From positions 4,253,509-4,317,508 of the forward strand of contig NZ_SJOM01000007.1 in assembly GCF_004762045.1 (NCBI RefSeq): a DNA stretch of 64,000 nucleotides, written 5' to 3'. Positions 17,582 through 26,068 of the stretch are shown here, in pieces. This DNA comes from Mycobacterium sp. DL99. Lineage in GTDB: Bacteria; Actinomycetota; Actinomycetes; Mycobacteriales; Mycobacteriaceae. The notes beneath the pieces are model-generated. The model was given only the letters and a program-made list of their open reading frames with translations. It did not search any database and was not told where the DNA came from. The translations under genes were made by a program, and so were the position numbers. Positions within the stretch are counted from its first letter, which is position 1. Each line of letters opens with the position of its first letter.

Positions 17582-18836
17582 CGTGTACGAAGTTGCCCGC
17601 CAGGTAGGCGGGCTCTCCCGCGGCGATATCGGGCAGCTGGTGCAACAGCTCACCGAAGATCGCCCGCAACTGCGTCCGGGCGACATGCGCACCCAGGCAG
17701 AAATGACGGCCGCCGCCACCGAATCCCAGGTGCGGGTTGGGCTTTCGGCTCAGGTCGAACACCTCGGGCCGGTCGAACACCTCGGCGTCCCAGTTGCCGG
17801 AGGCGTAGAACATCACCACCTTCTCCCCCGCCGCGATCTGCTGCCCACCGAGTTCGACGTCGACGGCGGCGGTACGGCGGAACGTCATCACCGGCGTCGC
17901 CCACCGGACGAACTCCTCGACCGCACCGCCGATGCGGTCGTCGAAATCCGCCATGAGCCAGGCCCGCTGCTCGGGGTGGTCGGTCAGCGCCTTGAGCGCG
18001 TGGCTGGTGGTCTGGCGCGTGGTGTCGTTGCCCGCCACCGCCAGCAGGACGAAGAACGCCGCTACCTCGGCATCGGTGAGCCGGTCTCCGTCGACCTCGG
18101 CGTGCACCAGCGCGCTGATCAGATCATTGCCCGGGTTTTCCCGGCGTTGCGCCGCAAGCGCATTCGCCACCTGATGTAGGTACATCTGGTTCTGCAGCAG
18201 CACCTCCAGCGGGTTGCGCCCGGCCAGGTAGACCGGGTCCGCCCAGGACACCAGCGCGTCGGCGGCATGTGCCACCCGCTGCCGTTCGGACTCGGGGATC
18301 CCGACCATGTCCGACAGCGTTCTGATGGGCAGTTCCTTGGCGCACTGGTCGACGAAGTCCACCCCGCTGCCGACTTCCTTGAGCTCGGCCACGATCTCGC
18401 GTGCGTTCTCCTTTATCGAGTCTTCGATGCGGGCCACCTGCCGGGGCGTGAACGCGGCGTGGACCAGTTTGCGGATCAGCGTGTGCCGCGGCGCGTCCAT
18501 CGCCAGGAACGACTGTGACGCCTCGAGTAGCTCTTCCGGAACGGATTCGAACAGCACCCCCTTGCCCGACAGGAATGTCTCGCTGTCTCGGCTGACCACC
18601 ACGATGTCGGCGTGCCGCGTCACCGCCCAGAACCCGCGATCGTCGGGATCCTTCATGAGGGCGTCCTCGACGGGCGGATGCCAGCTGACCGGGCGTGAGG
18701 TGCGCAGTTCGGCGAACGTGACCTCACGATCGGCGGCCGTGGTGGCCCAGAGCTTCCGCGACGACAGGTCGATCGGGTCGTAGGGGCGTGCGGCGGAAGG
18801 CCACGAGGGGGCTGATGTGATGGGCGACACAGTCAT
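17550..18836 (-). CDS. Cytochrome P450
   Basis: 428 aa, soluble bacterial P450 size with no membrane anchor. The I-helix oxygen-activation motif AGNDTT is at 268-273, ExxR at 308-311 (EEFVR), and the heme loop FGGGGRHFCLG places the ligand at C380. The CYP subfamily is not assigned; no ferredoxin gene is adjacent. The promoter TTGACT-18 bp-TATTGT (18873-18844) lies 7 nt before the ATG and holds a 17-bp dyad, so the divergent TetR regulator very likely represses it. A role in lipid or xenobiotic oxidation is only inferred. The stop lies inside the 3' end of the convergent sirtuin gene. Confidence 0.93.
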   Translation of the reverse strand: MTVSPITSAPSWPSAARPYDPIDLSSRKLWATTAADREVTFAELRTSRPVSWHPPVEDALMKDPDDRGFWAVTRHADIVVVSRDSETFLSGKGVLFESVPEELLEASQSFLAMDAPRHTLIRKLVHAAFTPRQVARIEDSIKENAREIVAELKEVGSGVDFVDQCAKELPIRTLSDMVGIPESERQRVAHAADALVSWADPVYLAGRNPLEVLLQNQMYLHQVANALAAQRRENPGNDLISALVHAEVDGDRLTDAEVAAFFVLLAVAGNDTTRQTTSHALKALTDHPEQRAWLMADFDDRIGGAVEEFVRWATPVMTFRRTAAVDVELGGQQIAAGEKVVMFYASGNWDAEVFDRPEVFDLSRKPNPHLGFGGGGRHFCLGAHVARTQLRAIFGELLHQLPDIAAGEPAYLAGNFVHAIRSMPCTFS

Positions 18837-18843
18837 GCCGGTG

Positions 18844-18873
18844 ACAATAGGTCTAGACAGTCTGTCTAGTCAA
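18844..18873 (-). promoter_or_regulatory. Promoter of the P450 gene
   Basis: On the minus strand TTGACT (18873-18868), an 18-bp spacer and TATTGT (18849-18844), then 7 nt to ATG 18836. The spacer consists largely of the TetR dyad. TACGCT (18891-18896) on the plus strand, 6 nt before the tetR ATG, is the probable divergent -10. Confidence 0.75.
18853..18869. promoter_or_regulatory. TetR-type operator between P450 and tetR genes
   Basis: CTAGACAG and CTGTCTAG form a perfect 8-bp inverted repeat around a single T. It overlaps the P450 spacer and -35 end, and lies about where the -35 of the divergent tetR promoter would be, so one bound dimer could block both. Confidence 0.8.
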
Positions 18874-18902
18874 GGTGTGACGAATGCCGATACGCTGAGG
18901 GC

Positions 18903-19538
18903 ATGCCATCGGTAACGCGAAAACCGCAGGCCAACCGAGAGGAACGGCGCGAGCGGATCGAACGCCAACTGCTCGATGCCACCGACCGGCTGATGGCCGA
19001 CGGCACCAGCTTCACCGAGCTCAGCGTTGACAAACTGGCCACCGAGGCCGGGATCTCCCGGGCCAGCTTCTACATCTACTTCGAGGACAAGGGCCACCTG
19101 CTGCGCCGGCTGGCCACCCAGGTGTTCGGCGATCTGACCCAAGCCGCCCAACAATGGTGGAGCGTCGCCGGACGCCGCGACCCCGCCGACGCCCACACCG
19201 CCATGTCGGGCATCGTCGCCAGCTATCGGACCCACCAACCGGTGCTGATCGCGCTCACCGAGATGTCGAGCTATGACCCACTCGTCGCACAGACTTACCG
19301 TGAGCTGCTGGCCGGAATCTCCGATCAGCTCACCAAGGTGATCGAGGACGGGCAGTCCGACGGGTCGATCCGGCCGCAACTGCCTGCCGCCGCCACCGCG
19401 AGCACGCTGACCTGGATGGTGGAGCGGACCTGTCATCAGAATCTGCCGTCGCAGCCGCCGTCCTACGACGCCGAGCTGGCGAACACGATCACCCAGATCG
19501 TCTGGGGCGCCCTGTATCTGGAGTCCCCCAAGCTGTGA
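18903..19538 (+). CDS. TetR-family transcriptional regulator
   Basis: 211 aa. The N-terminal helix-turn-helix is clear (FTELSVDKLATEAGISRASFYIYFEDKGHLLRRL), followed by an all-helical ligand domain with no recognised signature. It is divergent from the P450 gene with a 66-nt intergenic region holding a perfect dyad, so it is the probable local repressor of both genes; the inducer may be the P450 substrate. TACGCT 6 nt before the ATG suggests a leaderless mRNA. Confidence 0.92.
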   Translation: MPSVTRKPQANREERRERIERQLLDATDRLMADGTSFTELSVDKLATEAGISRASFYIYFEDKGHLLRRLATQVFGDLTQAAQQWWSVAGRRDPADAHTAMSGIVASYRTHQPVLIALTEMSSYDPLVAQTYRELLAGISDQLTKVIEDGQSDGSIRPQLPAAATASTLTWMVERTCHQNLPSQPPSYDAELANTITQIVWGALYLESPKL

Positions 19539-19585
19539 TTTGTGGAGTTTTTGCCGCACTCGGCGCGGCCAGGACTCCACAAATC
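19537..19585. terminator. Bidirectional stem-loop between convergent tetR and proB
   Basis: GATTTGTGGAGT (19537-19548) and its exact complement ACTCCACAAATC (19574-19585) form a 12-bp stem around a 25-nt loop that itself can pair (GCCGC with GCGGC). It begins inside the tetR stop codon and ends one base before the proB stop. There is no clean U-tract, so it may be a weak or factor-assisted terminator. Confidence 0.7.
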
Positions 19586-19586
19586 G

Positions 19587-20708
19587 CTAGGTGGCGACCA
19601 GATCGTCGGCGTGCACCGCGGGCCGGCGCAGCTCGGCCGGCAGATCCGGCGTCGAGCGGCCGATGATCGCGGCCAGCTCCGACGCCTCGTAGGCCACCAC
19701 GCCACGCGCGACCGTCTGCCCGTCAAGCCCCCGCAGATCCACCACGTCACCACCGTGGAAACGTCCCGTGACCTCGGTGATCCCGGCCGGCAGCAGCGAG
19801 CGGCGCTGTTTGACGACCGCACGCACCGCACCGTCGTCGAGGGTCAACGCCCCATGGGACTCCGCGGCATGGCGAACCCAGAACCGCCGAGCCGACATCC
19901 GCTCGGGCCGTGGCGCGAACACGGTGCCGACCGAGGCATCACTCAGTGCCGCACCGGCATCCGCCGCGGCGGCCAGCAGCACCGGCACCCCGGCATCGGC
20001 GGCCAACAGCGCCGACGAAAGCTTCGAGGCCATGCCGCCGGTGCCCAGATGGCTACCCCCGCCGGCCGCCACCCCGTCGAGATCCCCCTGTGCCGCGACC
20101 TCAGGAATGAAGCGCGCGTTACCTTTTCGGGGATCAGAGTCATACAGGCCGTCGATGTCGGACAGCAGGATCAGCGCGTCGGCGCCGACCAGCTGAGCCA
20201 CCAGCGCCGACAGGCGGTCGTTGTCACCGAACCTGATCTCGTTGGTGGCCACGGTGTCGTTCTCGTTGACGATCGCCACCGCGTGCAGGGCGCGCAACCG
20301 GTCCAGGGTGCGCTGCGCGTTGTTGTGTTGCACCCGCATCGCGATGTCGTGCGCGGTCAGCAGCACCTGCCCCACCGTGCGGTTGTAGACGGCGAACGCC
20401 GAACTCCAGGCATTGACCAGCGCCACCTGCCCGACGCTGGCGGCCGCCTGCTTGGTGGCCAGATCCGTTGGGCGCTTGGACAGTCCGAGCGGCTCGATTC
20501 CCGCGGCGATGGCACCGGAGGACACGATCACCAGATCGGAACCGGCTTTCATCCGGCCTTCGATGGCCTCGACCAGGACCGCGAGCCGGCGGGCGTCGAA
20601 CACCCCGGACGGAGTGGTCAGCGCGGTGGTGCCGATCTTGACGACGACGCTGCGTGCGGTCCGAATCGCCTCGCGATGTGCGGAGGGCGCCGAGCCTGCG
20701 CTCGTCAC
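19587..20708 (-). CDS. proB: Glutamate 5-kinase with C-terminal PUA domain
   Basis: 373 aa. The amino-acid-kinase core starts SVVVKIGTTALTTPSGVFD, includes VSSGAIAAGI and NENDTVATNEIRFGDND, and GTGGMASKLSSA; the C-terminal 90 residues form the PUA domain (SLLPAGITEVTGRFHGGDVV). It phosphorylates glutamate, the committed and proline-inhibited step of proline synthesis, upstream of ProA. GTG 20708 overlaps the obg stop (GTGA), so translation is coupled to obg, as in M. tuberculosis (Rv2439c-Rv2440c). Confidence 0.96.
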   Translation of the reverse strand: MTSAGSAPSAHREAIRTARSVVVKIGTTALTTPSGVFDARRLAVLVEAIEGRMKAGSDLVIVSSGAIAAGIEPLGLSKRPTDLATKQAAASVGQVALVNAWSSAFAVYNRTVGQVLLTAHDIAMRVQHNNAQRTLDRLRALHAVAIVNENDTVATNEIRFGDNDRLSALVAQLVGADALILLSDIDGLYDSDPRKGNARFIPEVAAQGDLDGVAAGGGSHLGTGGMASKLSSALLAADAGVPVLLAAAADAGAALSDASVGTVFAPRPERMSARRFWVRHAAESHGALTLDDGAVRAVVKQRRSLLPAGITEVTGRFHGGDVVDLRGLDGQTVARGVVAYEASELAAIIGRSTPDLPAELRRPAVHADDLVAT

Positions 20709-22153
20709 TCGTCTTCACTCCCGGGATGGCGCCGTTCACGCCGCGCCGCCTTGCGTTCGGCCGCACCCACCCGGTCGGTCTGCTCGAGCCGGATGTCGGT
20801 GCCTCGACCGGTCAGCGGCATGTCCACGCCGGCTGGGGTCTGAGGCTCCCAGTCGAAGGTCATATCGCCGATGGTCACGGCGCAACCGGGCTTGGCGCCC
20901 TTTTTCCACAACGCGTCCTCGACGCCCAACCGGGCCAGCCGGTCACCGAGGTAACCGACGGCCTCGTCATTGTCGAAGTTGGTCTGCGCGATCCAGCGCT
21001 CGGGACGGGTACCGCGCACGATGAACCCGCCGTCTCCATCGGTCTCGACGGTGAAGCCGCTCTCGTCGACAGCGATCGGCCGGATCACCGGACGCCTCGG
21101 CACCACCTCAGGCTGCGCGTCACGGTAGGCCTTCACCATCTCCCACAACGCAAAGATCAACGGGCGCAAACCATCACGGCTGACCGTCGAGATCTCGTAC
21201 ACCGGCCAGCCGAACTGCGACTTCACTTCTTCACGCACGAAGTCGGCCAACTCCCGGGCATCGGGAACGTCGATCTTGTTGAGCACCACCGCACGTGGCC
21301 GCGACGCCAGGTCGCCCAGGGTGGAATCGCCTTGCAGAGTCGGGGTGTAGGCCGCGAGTTCGGCCTCCAGCGCCTCGATGTCGGAGATCGGGTCACGCCC
21401 GGGTTCCATGGTGGCGCAGTCCACGACGTGCACGAGCACCGCGCAGCGCTCAAGGTGCCGAAGGAATTCCAGGCCCAGACCCCGGCCCTCGGACGCGCCG
21501 GGAATCAGGCCGGGAACGTCGGCGACGGTGAAGGTGTTCTCACCGGCGGACACCACGCCCAGGTTGGGCACCAGCGTGGTGAACGGATAGTCGGCGATCT
21601 TGGGCTTGGCCGCCGAGATGGTCGACACCAGAGACGATTTACCCGCCGATGGGAAACCGATCAGGCCGACATCGGCGACGGTCTTGAGTTCGAGCGTGAG
21701 GTCTCGGGTCTGGCCCTTCTCGCCAAGCAGGGCGAAACCGGGAGCCCTGCGGGCCCGGGAAGCGAGTGCGGCATTGCCGAGCCCACCCCGACCACCTTGC
21801 GCGGCTTCGAACCGGGTGCCGACACCGACCATGTCGGCCAGCATCCGGCCGTTCTCATCGAGCACCACCGTGCCGTCCGGAACGTGCACGATCAGATCGT
21901 CGCCGGCGGCACCGTCACGATTGCTGCCCGCACCCTGCTTGCCCGAAGGTGCGACGACATGGGGATGGAAGTGGAAGTCCAGCAGGGTGTGAACCTGTGG
22001 ATCCACGACGAGCACGATGCTGCCGCCGCGACCACCGTTGCCGCCGTCAGGACCGCCGAGGGGTTTGAATTTCTCGCGATGCACCGACGCGCAGCCGTGG
22101 CCGCCGTTTCCTGCACTCGCATGGATGACGACGCGGTCAACGAACCGGGGCAT
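20705..22153 (-). CDS. obg: GTPase Obg (CgtA)
   Basis: 482 aa. The glycine-rich Obg domain is N-terminal (FVDRVVIHASAGNGGHGC), the G domain has G1 GFPSAGKSSLV, G3 DVPGLI and NKIDVPD, and a C-terminal OCT-like domain ends in a basic tail (AAERKAARRERRHPG). Obg binds the 50S subunit and links ribosome assembly to nucleotide status. It follows rpmA in the L21-L27-Obg cluster. An unusual hairpin-rich 90-nt spacer separates it from rpmA. The start has a good ribosome binding site (AGAGG). Confidence 0.97.
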   Translation of the reverse strand: MPRFVDRVVIHASAGNGGHGCASVHREKFKPLGGPDGGNGGRGGSIVLVVDPQVHTLLDFHFHPHVVAPSGKQGAGSNRDGAAGDDLIVHVPDGTVVLDENGRMLADMVGVGTRFEAAQGGRGGLGNAALASRARRAPGFALLGEKGQTRDLTLELKTVADVGLIGFPSAGKSSLVSTISAAKPKIADYPFTTLVPNLGVVSAGENTFTVADVPGLIPGASEGRGLGLEFLRHLERCAVLVHVVDCATMEPGRDPISDIEALEAELAAYTPTLQGDSTLGDLASRPRAVVLNKIDVPDARELADFVREEVKSQFGWPVYEISTVSRDGLRPLIFALWEMVKAYRDAQPEVVPRRPVIRPIAVDESGFTVETDGDGGFIVRGTRPERWIAQTNFDNDEAVGYLGDRLARLGVEDALWKKGAKPGCAVTIGDMTFDWEPQTPAGVDMPLTGRGTDIRLEQTDRVGAAERKAARRERRHPGSEDE

Positions 22154-22163
22154 CAGACATCCT

Positions 22164-22230
22164 CTCCGTCGAATGTGAAGCTATTGCGATAGTCCTATCG
22201 AGAACTCGCAGCTGCTTCACATTCGCGGAG
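22164..22230 (-). ncRNA. Structured RNA element in the rpmA-obg spacer
   Basis: GAATGTGAAGC (22171-22181) pairs exactly with GCTTCACATTC (22214-22224). The stem continues outward with one bulge through CTCCG/CGGAG to 22164-22230, giving about 17 pairs. Inside the loop CGATAG (22187-22192) and CTATCG (22195-22200) make a second hairpin. It lies between the rpmA stop and the obg start codon on the mRNA. It could be an RNase III/E processing site, an attenuator or a translational control element; which one cannot be told from sequence. Confidence 0.6.
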
Positions 22231-22243
22231 AATCCTCGGAGTC

Positions 22244-22510
22244 TCAGGCCTCCGGGCGCGGCACGGGAACGATGTTCACGTGCTTGCGGCCGCGCTTGGA
22301 ACCGAACTCCACGGAGCCGGGTGCCAGCGCGAACAGCGTGTCATCGCCGCCACGACCGACGTTCACGCCGGGGTGGAAGTGGGTGCCGCGCTGGCGGACG
22401 AGGATCTCGCCTGCCTTGACGACCTGACCGCCGAACCGCTTCACGCCGAGCCGCTGTGCTGCGGATTCACGACCGTTGCGCGAGCTGGAAGCGCCCTTTT
22501 TGTGTGCCAT
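22244..22510 (-). CDS. rpmA: 50S ribosomal protein L27
   Basis: 88 aa. MAHKKGASSSRNGRESAAQRLGVK is the invariant N-terminus (shown here as the family hallmark), and GGQVVKAGEILVRQRGTHFHPG is the conserved core. L27 reaches toward the peptidyl-transferase centre. No extra N-terminal cleavage motif is present. It starts 15 nt after rplU with a GAGGGAG ribosome binding site. Confidence 0.98.
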   Translation of the reverse strand: MAHKKGASSSRNGRESAAQRLGVKRFGGQVVKAGEILVRQRGTHFHPGVNVGRGGDDTLFALAPGSVEFGSKRGRKHVNIVPVPRPEA

Positions 22511-22525
22511 TAGTACGCTCCCTCG

Positions 22526-22837
22526 CTACTTGATACCGGTGACCTTGAGCACGGTCAGCTGCTGACGGTGCCCCTGGCGCTTGTGGTAGCCGGTCTTGTT
22601 CTTGAACTTGTGAATGCGGATCTTGGGACCCTTGGTGTGCTCAAGCACCTCGCCGGTCACGGCGACCTTGGCCAGGTCATCAGCCTTGCTGGTGACCTTG
22701 GCGCCGTCGACCACCAGGGCGACGGGCAGCGATACCGACGCGCCGGGCTCGGTCTCGAGCTTCTCAACCTTCACCACGTCACCGACGGCAACTTTGTACT
22801 GCTTGCCGCCGGTCTTGACGATTGCGTATGTCGCCAT
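22526..22837 (-). CDS. rplU: 50S ribosomal protein L21
   Basis: 103 aa. MATYAIVKTGGKQYKVAVGD and the C-terminal KNKTGYHKRQGHRQQLTVLKV are typical of L21, which binds 23S rRNA domain II near L20. First gene of the L21-L27-Obg-ProB run. AGAGGACACG precedes the ATG. It has a 165-nt gap from the rne stop that holds a likely promoter. Confidence 0.98.
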   Translation of the reverse strand: MATYAIVKTGGKQYKVAVGDVVKVEKLETEPGASVSLPVALVVDGAKVTSKADDLAKVAVTGEVLEHTKGPKIRIHKFKNKTGYHKRQGHRQQLTVLKVTGIK

Positions 22838-22941
22838 CGTGTCCTCTGCTCTGCTGCTCTCTGCGGGCGCGCGCTACCGGTCGGTGCGTGCGCGGGTCTT
22901 GGGTGGCGGGATGCCCCGCCGTCACCGGCCTGCGACTACTA

Positions 22942-22979
22942 CAGGCACCGGAGACAACTGGTCAAGGGTACTTGACCAG
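22942..22979 (-). promoter_or_regulatory. Probable rplU promoter region with an inverted repeat
   Basis: CTGGTCAAG (22958-22966) and CTTGACCAG (22971-22979) form a perfect 9-bp dyad. The distal arm supplies TTGACC on the minus strand (22965-22960), with TGTAGT about 16 bp further as a weak -10. A second stem, GTAGAGGG/CCCTCTAC (22983-22990 with 22999-23006), overlaps the rne stop codon and may terminate rne. Promoter and terminator roles are inferred from position. Confidence 0.45.
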
Positions 22980-23002
22980 CGGGTAGAGGGTCAAACCGCC
23001 CT

Positions 23003-26000
23003 CTACTCTGGGCTGGGCGGCCCCGCGGGCCTGGCTGCGGCACGTCGACGGGTACGGCCGCGACTAGGCGGCGCCTCGACGACCACGGGCTCCGGGGCCT
23101 GGTAGACGTCCTCTTCGGACTCGTCTGAGTCCTCGGAGTCGCCGTACTCGTCCGACTCGTCGTCCGAGTCGGCCTCATCAGACTCGTCATCCTCATCCGA
23201 GTCGTCGATGTCGTCATCCAGATCGTCATCGTCGTCATCATCGAGGTCGTCATCGTCGTCGAGGTCGATCTCGTCCTCGTCTTCGTCCCCATCCGAACCA
23301 TCGTCGGATTCATCGGACTCGTCGACGTCCTGCGCGTCGAACTCACCGTCGGTGGAACCGGTGGACACCTCCGCGAGCTCGAGCGTGGCCTGATCGTCAG
23401 CCTCGCCCTCGGGGACCTCGTCGGCGACGTGCTCCTCGAAGTCCTCGTGGCCGTCATGGCCTTCGTGGTCTTCGTCGGGGCGCCCGTTGGCCGCAGCCAT
23501 TGCCCTGAACATCGGGTGTTCGCCGGCCGGATGGTCGGGCACCTTGACGACTGGCAACTCTTCGGGCTCGGGACGGGCATTGCCCCTCTTGCCCCGCTTG
23601 CTGCGACGCCCGCCGCCGGTGGATTCGGTCTTGCGGCCGGCATTCGACGACGAGGCCGTGTCGACCGGGTCGCCGTGCAGCACGATGCCGCGGCCGGCGC
23701 AGTGCGTGCAGGTGGTCGAGAACGCCTCGACCAGACCGGTTCCCAACCGCTTTCGGGTCAGCTGCACGAGGCCCAGTGAGGTCACCTCGGACACCTGGTG
23801 GCGGGTGCGGTCCCGGCCCAGCGCCTCGGTCAGCCTGCGCAGCACCAGATCCCGGTTCGACTCGAGCACCATGTCGATGAAGTCGATGACCACGATGCCG
23901 CCGATGTCGCGCAACCGCAGTTGCCGCACGATCTCCTCGGCAGCTTCCAGGTTGTTGCGGGTGACGGTCTGTTCGAGGTTGCCGCCGGCACCGGTGAACT
24001 TGCCGGTGTTGACGTCGACGACCGTCATCGCCTCGGTGCGGTCGATGACCAGGGTTCCGCCCGAGGGCAGCCACACCTTGCGGTCCAACGCCTTGGCCAG
24101 CTGCTCGTCGATGCGGTGTACAGCGAACACGTCGGGAGCATCAGCGCCGCCCGCGGGTTCGTACTTGGTGAGCCGGCCCACGAGATCGGGGGCGACGGTG
24201 TTCACGTAGGAGTTGATCGTGGCCCAGGCCTCGTCACCGGAGACGATCAGACCCGAGAAGTCCTCATTGAACAGGTCCCGGATGACCTTGACCAGCACGT
24301 CGGGCTCTTCGTAGAGCGCAACGGCCGCGCCGGCCTTCTTCCCGGTGACCTCGGTGGCCTTGGCGTCGATCTCGGTCCAGCGCTGCTGCAGCCGCTCGAC
24401 GTCGGAACGGATGTCCTCTTCCTTGACGCCCTCCGAGGCGGTGCGGATGATCACACCCGCATCGGCAGGCACGACCTCTTTGAGGATTTCCTTGAGCCGC
24501 TGGCGTTCGGTGTCGGGCAGCTTGCGGCTGATCCCGGTCGACGACGCGCCCGGTACATAGACCAGGTAGCGGCCGGCCAGCGACACCTGTGTGGTGAGTC
24601 GAGCACCCTTGTGCCCCACCGGGTCCTTGCTGACCTGGACCACCACATAGTCGCCCGGCTTGAGCGCCTGCTCGATCTTGCGGTTCGACCCACCGAGCCC
24701 GGCGGCCTCCCAGTTCACCTCACCGGCGTAGAGCACTCCGTTGCGGCCGCGGCCGATGTCGACGAACGCGGCTTCCATCGAGGGCAGCACGTTCTGCACG
24801 ATGCCCAGGTAGATATTGCCGACCAACGATGCTGAAGCAGCCGAAGTTACGAAGTGCTCGACGACGACGCCGTCCTCCAGAACGGCGATCTGGGTGTAGC
24901 GGGCGCCCTCGTGCGGCGGCTCGGTGCGGACCTTGTCGCGCACGATCATGGTTCGCTCGACAGCCTCGCGGCGGGCCAGGAACTCTGCCTCGCTCAGGAT
25001 CGGCGGGCGACGGCGACCCGCGTCCCGACCGTCGCGGCGGCGCTGACGCTTCGCCTCCAAGCGAGTCGATCCGCTGATCCCCTGGATCTCCGAATCATCG
25101 CTGCTCTTGCCGGCCCGCTCGGCCCGCGGGGCGCGCTCGTGCACGACGGTGTTGGGCGGGTCATCCGGGGAGCCCGCATCATCGTTGTCACCGGAGCCGG
25201 ACTTGCGCCGGCGACGACGCCGCCGACGACGGTTGCCGCCGTCGCTGCCCGCGGTGTCCTCGTCCGACTCGTCGGAGTCATCATCGGAATCCTGGTCGGA
25301 TTCGCTCTGGTCATCGACGGTGTCGGTGTCGGAATCGGGACCCGAGTCGGGCCCGTTGTCGTCACTCTGCTCACCGCGACCACGACCACGTCCACGGCGG
25401 CCCCTGCGGCGCCGGCGCGCGGCGGGACGATCCGCCTGCTCGTCGTCGCTGTCGGAATCGGCATCGATGGTGTCGTCATCGTCGCCGTCGTCGCCGTCGT
25501 CGTCTTCGTCGTCATCCTCATCGACGTGCACTGGCACGAAGCTGACGGGCTGCGGCGCCACGAACAGCGGCAGGTAATCCGCACGCTCGGTGTGCGCCTC
25601 CCGCACCGAGGGAATGTTCGCCGTCTCCAGGATCAACCGGGACTCGGGTTCGTCGCCGACCAGGACGGCCTCGGCGTCGGCCTGCGGGGCATCGACCGCA
25701 GCGGGTTCAGATTCAGCCGGAGCAGCCTGCGGAGCCTCGGCCGAACTCTCGACCGGAGCCGCGACGGACTCGGCCTCGGTGACGGCCTCGACCTGGACCT
25801 GTTCTGCCGGCACAACCTCTGCCTGCGCAACAGGAGCAGCGTCGGTCGACCCTGCGGCCAGTGCGTCACGGACCCGCTCTGCGTCGACCTTGTCGATCGT
25901 GGAATGCGCACTGCGCCGACGCCCGTCGAACTCCGCCAGGGCATCGAGCACGCGCCTGCTGGTGGTGCCGAGTACCCGCGCCAGGGAGTGGACTCTCAGC

Positions 26001-26068
26001 CGCTCGGGCAGTCCCTCCTGTTGCGGAGTCTGGGTTGGTAGGTCGTCATTCTGGGCATCTTCGGCCAC
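23003..26068 (-). CDS. rne: Ribonuclease E/G
   Basis: 1021 aa from GTG 26068 with a strong GAGGAG ribosome binding site. The catalytic core is central (about 360-800): an S1 region (LVGNIYLGIVQNVLPSMEAAFVDIGRG), catalytic Asp685 (VVDVNTGK) and Asp729 (VIDFIDM), and the zinc-link CTHC at 787-790. The N-terminal 360 residues hold an Ala/Glu-rich tract, an acidic tract and two arginine clusters (216-232, 280-288). The C-terminus (about 930-1000) is an extremely acidic Asp/Glu/Ser tract. Both flanks should be disordered; in mycobacterial RNase E such regions recruit partners and RNA. It is the main mRNA-decay endonuclease. Confidence 0.95.
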   Translation of the reverse strand: MAEDAQNDDLPTQTPQQEGLPERLRVHSLARVLGTTSRRVLDALAEFDGRRRSAHSTIDKVDAERVRDALAAGSTDAAPVAQAEVVPAEQVQVEAVTEAESVAAPVESSAEAPQAAPAESEPAAVDAPQADAEAVLVGDEPESRLILETANIPSVREAHTERADYLPLFVAPQPVSFVPVHVDEDDDEDDDGDDGDDDDTIDADSDSDDEQADRPAARRRRRGRRGRGRGRGEQSDDNGPDSGPDSDTDTVDDQSESDQDSDDDSDESDEDTAGSDGGNRRRRRRRRRKSGSGDNDDAGSPDDPPNTVVHERAPRAERAGKSSDDSEIQGISGSTRLEAKRQRRRDGRDAGRRRPPILSEAEFLARREAVERTMIVRDKVRTEPPHEGARYTQIAVLEDGVVVEHFVTSAASASLVGNIYLGIVQNVLPSMEAAFVDIGRGRNGVLYAGEVNWEAAGLGGSNRKIEQALKPGDYVVVQVSKDPVGHKGARLTTQVSLAGRYLVYVPGASSTGISRKLPDTERQRLKEILKEVVPADAGVIIRTASEGVKEEDIRSDVERLQQRWTEIDAKATEVTGKKAGAAVALYEEPDVLVKVIRDLFNEDFSGLIVSGDEAWATINSYVNTVAPDLVGRLTKYEPAGGADAPDVFAVHRIDEQLAKALDRKVWLPSGGTLVIDRTEAMTVVDVNTGKFTGAGGNLEQTVTRNNLEAAEEIVRQLRLRDIGGIVVIDFIDMVLESNRDLVLRRLTEALGRDRTRHQVSEVTSLGLVQLTRKRLGTGLVEAFSTTCTHCAGRGIVLHGDPVDTASSSNAGRKTESTGGGRRSKRGKRGNARPEPEELPVVKVPDHPAGEHPMFRAMAAANGRPDEDHEGHDGHEDFEEHVADEVPEGEADDQATLELAEVSTGSTDGEFDAQDVDESDESDDGSDGDEDEDEIDLDDDDDLDDDDDDDLDDDIDDSDEDDESDEADSDDESDEYGDSEDSDESEEDVYQAPEPVVVEAPPSRGRTRRRAAARPAGPPSPE

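Noticed and set aside
23100..23330. GAC/GAT/TCG-rich repeat resembling a satellite or CRISPR
   Set aside because: It is the acidic C-terminal tail of RNase E with codon-periodic low complexity; there are no regular spacers.
24854..26041. 395-codon plus-strand frame opposite rne
   Set aside because: It mirrors the low-complexity Asp/Glu/Arg region of RNase E and has no independent features.
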